Positions 52,889 through 62,205 of a stretch of DNA of 64,000 nt are shown here, piece after piece. Location: NCBI GenBank assembly GCA_020723285.1, contig DYJE01000002.1, forward strand, positions 62,001-126,000, written 5' to 3'. Each line of letters starts with the position of its first letter. Within the stretch, counting starts at the first letter, position 1. Under the pieces are notes generated by a model. The model was not told where the DNA came from and made no database searches. It saw only the letters and a program-made list of their open reading frames with translations. Origin of the DNA: Desulforapulum autotrophicum. GTDB lineage: Bacteria; Desulfobacterota; Desulfobacteria; Desulfobacterales; Desulfolunaceae. Position numbers and translations under genes: made by a program.

Positions 52889-54193
52889 ATGACCTACACA
52901 ACACAGATGGACGCGGCCAAAAAAGGGATAGTGACCCCTGAAATCAAAACCGTGGCCGAAAAAGAAAATATGGATGTAGCAAAACTCATGGACCTTATGG
53001 CACGAGGCCGGGCGATTATTCCAGCGAACAAAAACCACCGGAACATCAGCCCTGAAGGTGTGGGCGAGGGGATGAAAACCAAGATCAACGTGAATTTAGG
53101 GATTTCGAAAGACTGTGCCAACGTGGATATGGAGATCGAAAAAGCACAGCTGGCCATAGATCTCAAAGCCGAAGCCATTATGGATCTCAGCTGCTATGGG
53201 AAGACGATGGAATTCAGAAAAAAGCTGATCGCCATGTCTCCGGCCATGATCGGAACCGTTCCCATTTATGACGCCGTGGGTTTTTACGAAAAAGACCTCA
53301 AGGACATCACGGTGGACGAGTTTTTCAATGTGGTGGAAACCCATGCGAAAGACGGCGTGGATTTCGTGACCATCCACGCGGGCCTGAACAGGGCCACGGC
53401 GGAAAAGATACGGAAGAACAACCGGCTCATGGGCATCGTTTCACGGGGAGGTTCCCTTCTTTACGCCTGGATGAACCTCAACAACAAAGAAAATCCGTTT
53501 TATGAGCATTTCGACCGTCTGCTGGATATCTGTGAAACATATGATCTCACATTAAGTCTGGGTGACGGTTGCCGGCCCGGAAGCCTCCACGATTCCACGG
53601 ACGCCTGCCAGGTGGAGGAGCTCATCGTTCTTGGAGAACTAACACTCAAAGCATGGGAAAGAAATGTCCAGGTGATGATCGAAGGACCGGGTCACATGGC
53701 CTTGACTGAAATCGCCGGTAACATGATGCTTGAAAAAAGACTGTGCCACGGAGCACCGTTTTATGTGCTTGGGCCTCTTGTTACAGATGTCGCTCCAGGG
53801 TATGACCATATCACCAGTGCCATAGGAGGTGCCATCGCAGCGGCCAGCGGGGCAGATTTTCTGTGCTATGTGACCCCGGCTGAACATTTGCGCCTTCCTA
53901 CGTTGGAAGATATGAAAGAAGGGATCATGGCTTCGCGCATCGCGGCCCATGCAGCGGATATCGCAAAGAATATTCCTGGGGCAAGGGAGTGGGACAATGC
54001 GATGAGCAAGGCCAGGGCCGAACTTGACTGGAATAAAATGATCGAACTTTCTATTGACCCGGATAAGGCAAGACGGTACCGTGATAGCTCGAAACCAGAA
54101 CACGATGACAGCTGCACCATGTGCGGAAAGATGTGTGCGGTTCGAAATATGAACCGTGTGCACGCTGGCAAGGATATTCAACTGAACGATTGA
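52889..54193 (+). CDS. thiC: phosphomethylpyrimidine synthase ThiC
   Basis: 434 residues, the short anaerobe form without the long N-terminal extension of E. coli ThiC. It rearranges AIR to HMP phosphate by radical SAM chemistry. Conserved segments: '[23 protein letters not shown]' in parts, '[12 protein letters not shown]'-type block '[14 protein letters not shown]', '[12 protein letters not shown]', '[20 protein letters not shown]', '[11 protein letters not shown]', and '[19 protein letters not shown]'. The cluster-binding Cys at the C-terminus read 'CTMCGKMC', i.e. C-x2-C-x3-C, one residue shorter than the C-x2-C-x4-C of E. coli. The paralogue BzaF (hydroxybenzimidazole synthase) looks similar, but the TPP riboswitch and thi neighbours support ThiC. 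Confidence 0.92.
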   Translation: MTYTTQMDAAKKGIVTPEIKTVAEKENMDVAKLMDLMARGRAIIPANKNHRNISPEGVGEGMKTKINVNLGISKDCANVDMEIEKAQLAIDLKAEAIMDLSCYGKTMEFRKKLIAMSPAMIGTVPIYDAVGFYEKDLKDITVDEFFNVVETHAKDGVDFVTIHAGLNRATAEKIRKNNRLMGIVSRGGSLLYAWMNLNNKENPFYEHFDRLLDICETYDLTLSLGDGCRPGSLHDSTDACQVEELIVLGELTLKAWERNVQVMIEGPGHMALTEIAGNMMLEKRLCHGAPFYVLGPLVTDVAPGYDHITSAIGGAIAAASGADFLCYVTPAEHLRLPTLEDMKEGIMASRIAAHAADIAKNIPGAREWDNAMSKARAELDWNKMIELSIDPDKARRYRDSSKPEHDDSCTMCGKMCAVRNMNRVHAGKDIQLND

Positions 54194-54223
54194 TCAACCG
54201 TTTTTCCCGGACATCAGGAACCC

Positions 54224-55081
54224 ATGAACCAGACTCGACGAACGTCCATTCTCTGCCCCGGCTGCAGGAAACTGATCAATGCCGATGAGCCCATCTGCCC
54301 TTACTGCAACACGTTAAGGCCCGGTTCATCGTTCAGAAACAACGCCATTGTCCGGAACATGAACGATCCAAGAACCCTGGCCCTTGTGATCATCTGGATC
54401 AATATCGGAATGTTTGTGATATCCCTCCTGGTCAGCGGACGGTACGTTCATTTTTCGATGAATCCCCTGGATACGCTGTCCCCTTCGAAACTGAGCCTTG
54501 AACTTCTGGGGGGCACAGGAAGAGGCCCCATTGACAGATTCGGTCTCTGGTGGACCCTGATTTCCGCCAACTATCTTCATGGAAGTGTTCTCCATATCCT
54601 GTTCAACATGCTGATGTTCTGGCAACTCGTTCCAATCACGGCAAGGGAATACGGCCCGTACCGGATGTTTTCCATCTATACTCTTGGCGGCGTTTTCGGC
54701 TTTCTGATTTCTTATTACGCGGGTATCGTGTTTACCATCGGAGCCTCTGCCGCGGTGTGCTCTCTCGTGGGATCACTTCTCTATTTCGGAAAATCCCGGG
54801 GCGGAGTTTACGGATACGCGGTGTATAAACAGATCATGGGATGGGTCATCAGTCTGTTCCTGTTTGGTTTCATCGTCCCCGGTATCAACAACTGGGCACA
54901 TGGCGGAGGGATTCTGGGTGGAATCATCTTCGGTTATCTTCTGGGATACAACGACCGTAATCGTGAAAACGCCTTTCATAAAACACTGGCTCTTTTGTGT
55001 ATTGCTTGTACGGTTCTCATTCTCTGCTGGGCCTTGTTTTCCACAGGATTCATTCTGTTAAAATTTCATCCCGTTTCGTGA
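54224..55081 (+). CDS. rhomboid-family intramembrane serine protease with zinc ribbon
   Basis: 285 residues. An N-terminal zinc ribbon ('CPGCRKLINADEPICPYC', about 11-28) precedes about seven hydrophobic segments. The catalytic motif 'GASAAVCSLVG' holds the nucleophile Ser, and 'NNWAHGGGILGG' holds the His. 'YLHGSVLHILFNMLMFWQ' is the typical second-helix block with His-x3-His-x3-Asn. It should cut membrane proteins within the lipid bilayer; substrates are unknown. It follows thiC by 30 bp but is not part of that pathway. Confidence 0.9.
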   Translation: MNQTRRTSILCPGCRKLINADEPICPYCNTLRPGSSFRNNAIVRNMNDPRTLALVIIWINIGMFVISLLVSGRYVHFSMNPLDTLSPSKLSLELLGGTGRGPIDRFGLWWTLISANYLHGSVLHILFNMLMFWQLVPITAREYGPYRMFSIYTLGGVFGFLISYYAGIVFTIGASAAVCSLVGSLLYFGKSRGGVYGYAVYKQIMGWVISLFLFGFIVPGINNWAHGGGILGGIIFGYLLGYNDRNRENAFHKTLALLCIACTVLILCWALFSTGFILLKFHPVS

Positions 55082-55097
55082 ATGGGTGTACGAGATT

Positions 55098-56063
55098 ATG
55101 ATTCTTTATCTTGCGCCGCTCCAGGGCTTTACCGACAGGGTATTCAGAAACAGTTTTTCCCAATTTTTTAAAGGCTTCGATCTCGCCATCGCACCTTTTA
55201 TTTCAGCACTCCATGGCGGCCGTTACAAAGCCAAGGAAATAAGGGATGTATTGCCTGAGCACAACCGGCTGCTACCTGTCATTCCCCAGATCATGGGAAA
55301 CAATCCACAGGATTTTCTGGCTGTGGTTGATGCGCTGGATGACCTTGGCTACACCACCGTCAACTGGAATCTCGGATGCCCCTATAAGATGGTGGCCAAG
55401 AAAATGAAAGGATCCGGTCTTCTGTGCTATCCCGATGTGGTGGACGCCTTTCTTGATCATGTGATGCCCGTGATGAAAACAGGCCTTTCAATCAAGATGA
55501 GGCTTGGCCGTTACGATAAAAAAGAAATCTTCGATTTGATGCCTGTACTGAACCGTTACCCGCTCGATGAAATCACCATTCACCCGAGAACGGGGATACA
55601 AATGTATGACGGCCATCCCGATCTTGACGCTTTTACGGAAGCCTTTGCCCTGTGCAAACATCCGGTGGTTTACAACGGAGATATCAAATGCCTTTCCGAC
55701 TATCAAAGACTGTCGGAAAAAATGCCTTATGTGGAACGCTGGATGATAGGCCGGGGTGTTCTTTCCGATCCGTTTCTGCCCATGGTCATCAAAAACGGCT
55801 CGGACACGGTTGACGACAAGCTGGGGCTCATATTGTCGTATCACCATGCCTATTTCAGCGAACGGCTGGCCACTCTTTCAGGGCCTGTTCATGTGATGGA
55901 TCGTATGAAATCGTTCTGGTCTTATCTTGCACCTTCCCTTGACCGAGGTGATGAGTTGTTCAAGCGGATAAAAAAAATTCGAGACCCCCATATCTACATC
56001 GAGAACCTGGATGATTTTTTCCAAGAAGGGACACAGTGGATTGGACCGATAGTGAATTCTTGA
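55098..56063 (+). CDS. tRNA-dihydrouridine synthase family protein
   Basis: 321 residues from the ATG at 55098; an upstream in-frame GTG at 55086 is possible. This FMN enzyme reduces uridines in tRNA. It starts 'YLAPLQGFTDRVFRN', has 'VPQIMGNNPQDF'-type block 'VIPQIMGNN', the catalytic Cys in 'VNWNLGCPYKMVAKKMKGSGLL' near residue 92-98, 'LSIKMRLG', 'ITIHPRTG', 'VVYNGDI' and 'MIGRGVLSDPF'. These match the Dus fold; I cannot assign DusA, B or C. Confidence 0.9.
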   Translation: MILYLAPLQGFTDRVFRNSFSQFFKGFDLAIAPFISALHGGRYKAKEIRDVLPEHNRLLPVIPQIMGNNPQDFLAVVDALDDLGYTTVNWNLGCPYKMVAKKMKGSGLLCYPDVVDAFLDHVMPVMKTGLSIKMRLGRYDKKEIFDLMPVLNRYPLDEITIHPRTGIQMYDGHPDLDAFTEAFALCKHPVVYNGDIKCLSDYQRLSEKMPYVERWMIGRGVLSDPFLPMVIKNGSDTVDDKLGLILSYHHAYFSERLATLSGPVHVMDRMKSFWSYLAPSLDRGDELFKRIKKIRDPHIYIENLDDFFQEGTQWIGPIVNS

Positions 56064-56107
56064 GGTGAATGTAAAATGATTAACCTGTCAGGGAGGGCAT
56101 GGCACCT

Positions 56108-57235
56108 ATGAAAATCGCGGTTCGCTTTATGTTTTTCGGTCTAATTTTGATTCTGGCGTCGGGTCTCAATTCTTGCACATCCTCCAACGAGCCACGGGTG
56201 ATCGTTCAGACCCAGACCGTCCAGAATCGGTTTCCGGATATTTACGAATACGACATCCCCGATACCTTGACGCTATGCGGTGAAACCATTGATCTCAAAG
56301 ATCAGGGCATACGTGAAATGTTCGATCGTGAATTCACCATCATGGTCTGGGACAGGCCCCAGGTGCTCATGTGGATCAAGCGTTCGGGACGATATTTCCC
56401 CTATTTTGAGAAAGCTTTGTCGGAAAAAGGTCTTCCGGACGACCTTAAATATCTGGCCGTTGCGGAAAGTTCCCTTCACCTCACGGCAAAATCCCATGCC
56501 GGAGCCAACGGGCTCTGGCAGATCATGGAATCCGCTTCGAAACGGTTTGGTCTCCGCGTTGAAAAAGGGGTGATGGATGAGCGTCTGAGTGTTGAGCGTT
56601 CAACAGATGTGGCCCTGAGGTACCTCAAGGAGCATAGAAACCGTCTGGGAAGCTGGATGCTTGCCCTTGCCGCATACAACTGCGGGGAAAACCTTGTCAA
56701 TCAGGCCGTGAAAACACAAAAGACCGAAGATTACTTTTCATTGAATCTGCCTCTTGAAACTGAGCGCTATGTTTTTCGAATCGCAGCAATAAAAATGATT
56801 CTGGAAAAACCCGAGAAATTCGGATATCGGGTCGATCCGGAGCGGATGTACAAACCTGTCAGGATCAGGACCGTCACAGTGGATATTTCCGGACGTTTTT
56901 ACATTGCCGATCTGTGCAGTCTGTCCGGAGTCAGTTTAAAAGATTTTATGGAGCTCAATCCAAAAATTCTCAGTTCCATTCTTCCCCAGGGACAATACAG
57001 TCTGAATCTTCCTCCGGACTATGTTGATGACTTTATTGAAGCGATAGATAAACTGAGCGATCCGGATTTCAGGGTAAGAAACGGATACGACAAACGCTAT
57101 GTGGTGGTCCGTGAAGGGGATGTGCTTTACACCATTTCATGGCGAACAGGCGTTTCTGTGGAAAAGATCATGAAGCTCAACAATCTGAAAACCGCCACCA
57201 TAAACCCTGGACAGCGTTTGCTGATCAGAGAATAG
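56108..57235 (+). CDS. lytic transglycosylase lipoprotein with LysM (MltD-like)
   Basis: 375 residues from the ATG at 56108, 11 bp after GGAGG; an ATG at 56099 is too close to it. Lipoprotein signal with 'ASGLNSC'. The SLT domain at ~75-215 has the catalytic Glu in 'AVAESSLHLTAKSHAGANGLWQIM' in parts and 'ALAAYNCGENLVNQAV'. After a linker comes a LysM domain at ~325-374 ('RYVVVREGDVLYTISWRTGV', 'INPGQRLLI'). It cuts peptidoglycan glycan strands at the outer membrane, like MltD. It converges on the kinase gene ending at 57245. Confidence 0.92.
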   Translation: MKIAVRFMFFGLILILASGLNSCTSSNEPRVIVQTQTVQNRFPDIYEYDIPDTLTLCGETIDLKDQGIREMFDREFTIMVWDRPQVLMWIKRSGRYFPYFEKALSEKGLPDDLKYLAVAESSLHLTAKSHAGANGLWQIMESASKRFGLRVEKGVMDERLSVERSTDVALRYLKEHRNRLGSWMLALAAYNCGENLVNQAVKTQKTEDYFSLNLPLETERYVFRIAAIKMILEKPEKFGYRVDPERMYKPVRIRTVTVDISGRFYIADLCSLSGVSLKDFMELNPKILSSILPQGQYSLNLPPDYVDDFIEAIDKLSDPDFRVRNGYDKRYVVVREGDVLYTISWRTGVSVEKIMKLNNLKTATINPGQRLLIRE

Positions 57236-57244
57236 GTCCAGCTG

Positions 57245-58480
57245 TCAAACAGCAGCGATCAACGACATGATGATGCATGTTCCGTGATCCTGGGGGTGTG
57301 AGACTTCGTCTTTTGAAGAGATTTCGATGTTTCCACCATATTCCGTCACGAATTTTTTGACCAGAGGAAGGCCGAATCCCGTCCCTTTTTCACCCATGGT
57401 GCCAAATCGCGTGTTGCGTCTGTCGATGGCGTATATTTTTTCTTTAAGCTCCTGGGGTATGCCCATCCCATTATCGGTAATGGTTATTTGAACAACGTTG
57501 TTTATTTTACGACTGCTGATCGATATGGCGGAATCAGGATAGGAAAATTTGATGGCGTTGGTCAGAAGGTTATTCAATACGGAATTGATCAGTGACACTC
57601 GTTCGGCAAGAACGGAAATGTTTTCTTCCAAAGAAAGCTCTACGCTGATATTTTTTCGAACCAGCTGGTACTCAAGGGTTTCGATAGATTCCTGGACCGC
57701 AATGGTCACATCGACAGGAATCAGATTAAAAACCGTTTTATCTTCCGCCACAGCCCTCAATTCCCTGACAAGCCCAATAATTTCGTATTGTCTTCTCACA
57801 TAGGAAAGAATCAGGCTTTTATTCTGATTCAAGTATTCCGGGTCGTATTCGGCTAGCTCGAAACTGGAGATGACGGCCCCCAGAGGATTTGAGAGATCAT
57901 GGCAAAGAATCTGGACCATTTCCCTTAATTCATTGCGCTGCTTGATAACGGTTTCCTGGCTGAGTTTGAGTTTAAGATGGATTTCCACTCTGGCCACCAG
58001 TTCATTTGAACTGAAAGGCTTGGTGATGTAATCCACGGCACCCAGCTCAAACCCTTTCATAATATCGTCAATATGGCTTTTGGCCGTAAGAAAGATAATC
58101 GGGATATGGGATGTTTCGTGATTTTCCTTCAACTTGCGGCAGGCTTCGAATCCGTCCATCTCAGGCATCATGATGTCAAGCAGAATAAGATCCGGTAGAT
58201 CGTTCTGAACTGTCTCAAGAGCATGAAGACCGTTTTTTGCCACAAGCACGTCAAAACCCCTCATGGTCATGACAGCTTTGAGCAGTTGAACATTGTTGGG
58301 ATTGTCATCGACGATGAGTATGGTTGCTTTACTGATTTTTCCGTCAACTGATATTATCGGGTTCAATGTGTGCTCTTGTGTTTGATGGGTTGATGTTGCA
58401 AATACAGTATGCACGGATTTATTATTAAAAGCACTTTTGACTACTTTAAAGATGATGGATCGTAACATAAGTGAAATCAT
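57245..58480 (-). CDS. REC-HisKA-HATPase sensor kinase
   Basis: 411 residues as the open frame; starts closer to the receiver are possible. A receiver at ~50-165 ('ATILIVDDNPNNVQLLKAV', 'DLILLDIMMPEMDGFEAC') is followed by a kinase whose HisKA His lies in 'EMVQILCHDLSNPLGAVIS', of the less common 'CHDLSNP' class. The ATPase follows ('ITDNGMGIPQEL', 'KGTGFGLPLVKKF'). No membrane segment, so it is soluble. It is similar in layout to the kinase at 22990-24267. The role is unknown; the neighbouring NifX-like gene is divergent. Confidence 0.9.
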   Translation of the reverse strand: MISLMLRSIIFKVVKSAFNNKSVHTVFATSTHQTQEHTLNPIISVDGKISKATILIVDDNPNNVQLLKAVMTMRGFDVLVAKNGLHALETVQNDLPDLILLDIMMPEMDGFEACRKLKENHETSHIPIIFLTAKSHIDDIMKGFELGAVDYITKPFSSNELVARVEIHLKLKLSQETVIKQRNELREMVQILCHDLSNPLGAVISSFELAEYDPEYLNQNKSLILSYVRRQYEIIGLVRELRAVAEDKTVFNLIPVDVTIAVQESIETLEYQLVRKNISVELSLEENISVLAERVSLINSVLNNLLTNAIKFSYPDSAISISSRKINNVVQITITDNGMGIPQELKEKIYAIDRRNTRFGTMGEKGTGFGLPLVKKFVTEYGGNIEISSKDEVSHPQDHGTCIIMSLIAAV

Positions 58481-58593
58481 GCGGCAAGGACATTCATTTA
58501 CTCTTTTTTGATATAAAAGAAATTTCTTGACAGTTTTTTCATTAATCTTATCATTTTATAAATTATAAATTTTTACGATGAGGAGTCATTTAA

Positions 58594-58977
58594 ATGAAGA
58601 TTGCTTTTCCAACAGAAGTGAATTTGGGTTTGGACAGTCTTGTTTTTGAACATTTCGGTTCAGCCAATTTTTTTGTCATCGTGGACAGTGAATCAGAAAT
58701 CATGGACGTGATACTGAACCAGGATCTCAACCATCAGCATGGCCAGTGCCAGCCCTTGAAGGCGATAGGCGGAAGGGAGATTGACGCCGTGGTGGTCGGA
58801 GGAATCGGTGGTACTGCCATGACAAAACTAAAAAAAAGCGGTAAAACCGTTTTCAAGGCTGTCAAAGGAACGGTCAAAGATAATCTGGTGTTGCTGAAAG
58901 AAGGCAAACTTTCAGAGTTCATGCCGTTTGACATGTGCGGAGGACACGGCGTGGATGGTGAATGCGGTCATCATTGA
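58594..58977 (+). CDS. NifX/NafY-type dinitrogenase-cofactor domain protein
   Basis: 127 residues. It begins 'MKIAFPTEVNLGLDSLVFEHFGSANFFVIVD' (shown in part), the start of the small NifB/NifX/NafY-like domain, and contains 'ALGGREIDAVVVGGIGG'-type 'AIGGREIDAVVVGGIGGTA'. The C-terminus is rich in Gly, Cys and His ('DMCGGHGVDGECGHH'), which could bind metal. Many such proteins occur in anaerobes without nitrogenase and have unknown roles. ATGAGGAG lies upstream. It converges on the CapA gene 15 bp further on. Confidence 0.88.
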   Translation: MKIAFPTEVNLGLDSLVFEHFGSANFFVIVDSESEIMDVILNQDLNHQHGQCQPLKAIGGREIDAVVVGGIGGTAMTKLKKSGKTVFKAVKGTVKDNLVLLKEGKLSEFMPFDMCGGHGVDGECGHH

Positions 58978-58992
58978 CGGCAGATTCGACGC

Positions 58993-60123
58993 TCATCGGG
59001 ACGAATGATTTTTAACGTTTATCTTGCCATCCGGGCTGATGATAAGACCGGATTCGGGAAAGTCATGAGCCGTGAGTTCAATGATTTCAGACACGGCTCT
59101 TTTTTTCCTGTCCACATCGGGACCTTTTCGTGGTTTTTGAAAGACGGGAATGATATCCCCATTGAGAAATTCCCCGTTTCGGCTGAGATTCATTCTAAGA
59201 ATCGGTGCAATACCGTTACGGCCATTCAGGTTGAAACGGCCGTATGTGCAGAAATTCCCAAGACTGTATGCTATCAATCGTCCTTTATAAAGTTCTATGG
59301 CACGAGTTACATGCGGCCCATGCCCTAAAACAAGATCAGCACCTGCATCGATCACGCCATGGGCAAAAGCGTGGACATTCCCTCTGTTTTCTTCATGGAA
59401 AATCTCTGTTTTTCGAGTGACATGCCTGTTTTTTTCTCCTTCCGCACCGGCGTGAACAGAGACAATGACGATGTCACAGAATCCGTTCAAGAATTCCACG
59501 GCCCTTTTTGAAGATTCAATATCCCTCGGATCAGGGCAGGCCTGATTCGGAGAAAAAGCGCAGAATCCGATGCGGAGGGCGGCTGAATCAAAAAAAATAC
59601 TGGCCTGATTATGGACTCCTGCATAGTGAATGCCTGCCTGTTTTAAAACATCGGCTGTTTTTTCAATGCCGGTTTTTCCGAAATCTCCGATATGATTGTT
59701 TGCGACACTCAACAGATTGAAACCTGTGTTGACAAGATGCCGGACGTAAACCTCAGGCATCCTGAACGCGTAGCATGTTTCTGGATTGCTGCATTTTTTG
59801 ATACATTCTCCTTCATCAAGAAATGAACCTTCCAGATTGCCGAACACGATATCCGAATCGGAAAAATAGGGCTTCACGGAATTAAAAAGAAAATCACCGC
59901 TTTCAGGAGGCAGATCTTCCACGGGAAAAAGACTTCCCATCATGATGTCTCCTACGGCCGATATCGTGATTCCACCATGTGAAGTCTGAGAGGGAGAGAT
60001 CTTCGGATCAAGGAAAACAAGTCCAAAGATAAAAAAAACAAAAGAGATTGAAACCCGGTAATGTTTGATTGCTTTGCCTGTCCTCATGTAACGCGTATTC
60101 CCCGCTGTATGCATTATAACCAT
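58993..60123 (-). CDS. CapA/PgsA-type metallophosphoesterase-like protein
   Basis: 376 residues as the open frame; the true start could be one of several ATGs before the hydrophobic segment 'RVSISFVFFIFGLVFL'. The N-terminal anchor is followed by the CapA core: 'ISAVGDIMMGS', 'DIVFGNLEGSF', 'NTGFNLLSVANNHIGDFGKTGIEKT' in parts, 'IVSVHAGAE', and 'GADLVLGHGPHVTRAIELYKGRLIAYSLGNF' in parts. The family includes the capsule poly-gamma-glutamate protein CapA, but most members lack a known substrate and no other capsule genes are here. Confidence 0.87.
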   Translation of the reverse strand: MVIMHTAGNTRYMRTGKAIKHYRVSISFVFFIFGLVFLDPKISPSQTSHGGITISAVGDIMMGSLFPVEDLPPESGDFLFNSVKPYFSDSDIVFGNLEGSFLDEGECIKKCSNPETCYAFRMPEVYVRHLVNTGFNLLSVANNHIGDFGKTGIEKTADVLKQAGIHYAGVHNQASIFFDSAALRIGFCAFSPNQACPDPRDIESSKRAVEFLNGFCDIVIVSVHAGAEGEKNRHVTRKTEIFHEENRGNVHAFAHGVIDAGADLVLGHGPHVTRAIELYKGRLIAYSLGNFCTYGRFNLNGRNGIAPILRMNLSRNGEFLNGDIIPVFQKPRKGPDVDRKKRAVSEIIELTAHDFPESGLIISPDGKINVKNHSSR

Positions 60124-60161
60124 GCAACCGTGCAGGGCAGGATACAGAAATCACCGGGTGA

Positions 60162-60827
60162 TCACAAGGTGATTTTTTCGTTTTCCTTCGTATTTAAAGA
60201 ATTATCTTCCACAAGATAATTCATGTATTCATCGTTTTTAATGGCTTCGTGAAAAGCACGCGCCGTAATGCGTACGATATGGTAAAGATTTTCTCTGCTG
60301 CCGTTTCCGCTGCTGTAGGGATAATTTCTGAACGTGATCACATTGCCGAACAGGGCCGTAAAAAATGCATGAGAATAAAAACCCTTGTTGATGCTGGGTG
60401 CCGATTTTGAAAGAGCCGATTCAAGCATGTTGAGAAACAACTCCTGAATGATGTTGAATTTTTCAAGAGCATCGGGTTTTTTTTCACCTTTGATCATGAA
60501 GTGACTCATCATCAAGAATATATCTTCATTGTCGATCAGAAAATCAACGATACTGATGGAAATTTCCTCAAGAGTTTGTTTGCCCGGCCATAATTTTGTT
60601 TTGATCATCAGCATTTCAGTTTTTAGAATAGCGACAAAAAGATCGTCCTGACTTGGGAAATACTGATAGAGAGACGCGACTGAAATTCCAGCTTCATTGG
60701 CGATATCCCTCATACCAATGTCATGAAACGATGATTTTTTGTATAAGACTTTCGCAGCGTTGACGATCAGCTTCCGGCGGACCTCTCTTTCGTCTTCTTT
60801 GAGTTGTTTGAGTATGGATTTTGCCAT
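60162..60827 (-). CDS. TetR/AcrR-family regulator
   Basis: 221 residues from the ATG at 60827; the frame is open further upstream to 60896. The DNA-binding helices are in 'KLIVNAAKVLYKKSSFHDIGMRDIANEAGISVASLYQYFPSQDDLF' (given in part) at ~15-60, with the recognition helix 'SVASLYQYF'. The C-terminal ligand domain is helical and not recognised. It is divergent from the moxR operon across ~340 bp and might control it or the CapA gene; no operator was identified. Confidence 0.87.
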   Translation of the reverse strand: MAKSILKQLKEDEREVRRKLIVNAAKVLYKKSSFHDIGMRDIANEAGISVASLYQYFPSQDDLFVAILKTEMLMIKTKLWPGKQTLEEISISIVDFLIDNEDIFLMMSHFMIKGEKKPDALEKFNIIQELFLNMLESALSKSAPSINKGFYSHAFFTALFGNVITFRNYPYSSGNGSRENLYHIVRITARAFHEAIKNDEYMNYLVEDNSLNTKENEKITL

Positions 60828-61068
60828 GGTGACGGTTTTCCCTTTGATGGTTTGCATCGACTTTGTGTGGTATAGAGTCTTGAAATTATTAATCATTCAC
60901 AGATTTATCGAATCTTAAAGTTTAACATTTGTAAAAAAGATACAGCCTACAATAAAGCTTGTCAACTCTGTTTATGTTTCAAAACACTGAATCCATCATT
61001 TTTTTTAAAATATCTTATTTATTACTGATGCATACAAAAAATGTGCCGCAGGTGGTTTTGACTTTCTA

Positions 61069-61097
61069 TTGACATTGCCGAGGGTGTTGATTATTTT
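61069..61097 (+). promoter_or_regulatory. sigma70 promoter of the moxR operon
   Basis: A perfect TTGACA (61069-61074) and TATTTT (61092-61097) are separated by 17 bp, with the start of transcription near 61104, about 68 bp before the moxR ATG. The rest of the 60828-61171 gap is AT-rich with no gene. Confidence 0.7.
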
Positions 61098-61171
61098 TTC
61101 GTCGCGATGAATATCATTTGAAGGAATCATGTCAGAGAATCTTTTACACTAAAAATCACAGGAACGGCATC

Positions 61172-62146
61172 ATGGATGAACTTAAAAGCAAGGTTGAAGA
61201 AAAACATGCGCTGATCAATCAAATCCGCAGCGAAATCGGCAAGGTTCTTGTGGGCCAAAGAGATCTTGTGGACGGACTTCTTACCGGATTGTTCACGAAA
61301 GGCCACATTCTGATCGAAGGTGTGCCGGGACTTGCAAAAACAAGCGCGGTTAAGGCGCTTGCGGAAACCATTGAAGCCGATTTCAAACGCATACAGTTCA
61401 CGCCCGACCTTTTGCCGGCTGATCTTGTGGGTACGGAAATCTATAGACCGAAAACCGGTGATTTCGCCATAAAAAAAGGGCCCTTGTTCCACAACATCAT
61501 TCTGGCGGATGAAATCAACAGGGCCCCGTCAAAAGTTCAGTCCGCTCTGCTTGAAGCCATGCAGGAACATCAGGTGACCATTGGAGACAGCACATTTGCC
61601 TTGCCTGAACCTTTTCTCGTCCTGGCCACACAGAACCCTATCGAGCAGGAGGGGACGTATCCACTGCCGGAAGCTCAGGTTGACCGTTTCATGCTTAAAC
61701 TTAAAGTGGATTATCCGGACAGAAACGAAGAAAAGGAAATCCTTAAACGTGTTGGTTTTGAACACGTCAGCACAGTCAGGCCTGTTGTTAAAACAACGGA
61801 TATCGAAGAAATTTCGGATGTGATCAGAAAGATATACGTGGATGACAAACTCAAGGACTATATGGTGGACCTGGTGTTTGCTACACGCAAGCCCGAGGAG
61901 TTCGCGAAAGACGTGGCTCCTTACATTCAATTCGGCGGTTCACCGAGAGCCACCATCTGCCTCAGCCATGCGGCGCGTGTTAGAGCATTCTTAAACGGCA
62001 GACCTTACGTGACACCCCAGGATATCAAAACCGTAGGGCCCGATGTGCTCAGGCACCGGGTCATTTTGACCTATGAGGCAGAGGCCGAGGATATTACAAC
62101 AGATCAGATCATTCATCAGATTTTTGAAACGGTCAGGGTGCCTTAA
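61172..62146 (+). CDS. MoxR-family AAA+ ATPase
   Basis: 324 residues from the ATG at 61172, preceded by AGGAA; in-frame starts further upstream (61118) lack a site. Walker A is 'GVPGLAKTSAVKAL' near residues 49-62, Walker B 'ILADEINRAPSKVQSALLEAM' in parts, and 'LPEAQVDRFMLK' and 'SPRATICL' are typical MoxR blocks. These ATPases act as chaperones for metal or VWA proteins. It is followed by DUF58, an unknown membrane protein and BatA, the usual order of aerotolerance-type operons. Confidence 0.93.
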   Translation: MDELKSKVEEKHALINQIRSEIGKVLVGQRDLVDGLLTGLFTKGHILIEGVPGLAKTSAVKALAETIEADFKRIQFTPDLLPADLVGTEIYRPKTGDFAIKKGPLFHNIILADEINRAPSKVQSALLEAMQEHQVTIGDSTFALPEPFLVLATQNPIEQEGTYPLPEAQVDRFMLKLKVDYPDRNEEKEILKRVGFEHVSTVRPVVKTTDIEEISDVIRKIYVDDKLKDYMVDLVFATRKPEEFAKDVAPYIQFGGSPRATICLSHAARVRAFLNGRPYVTPQDIKTVGPDVLRHRVILTYEAEAEDITTDQIIHQIFETVRVP

Positions 62147-62205
62147 TATTCAAAAGGACCTGCTGATTATCACTTGGGCCAAGGGATCAATAGAAAGAGA
62201 AAATC

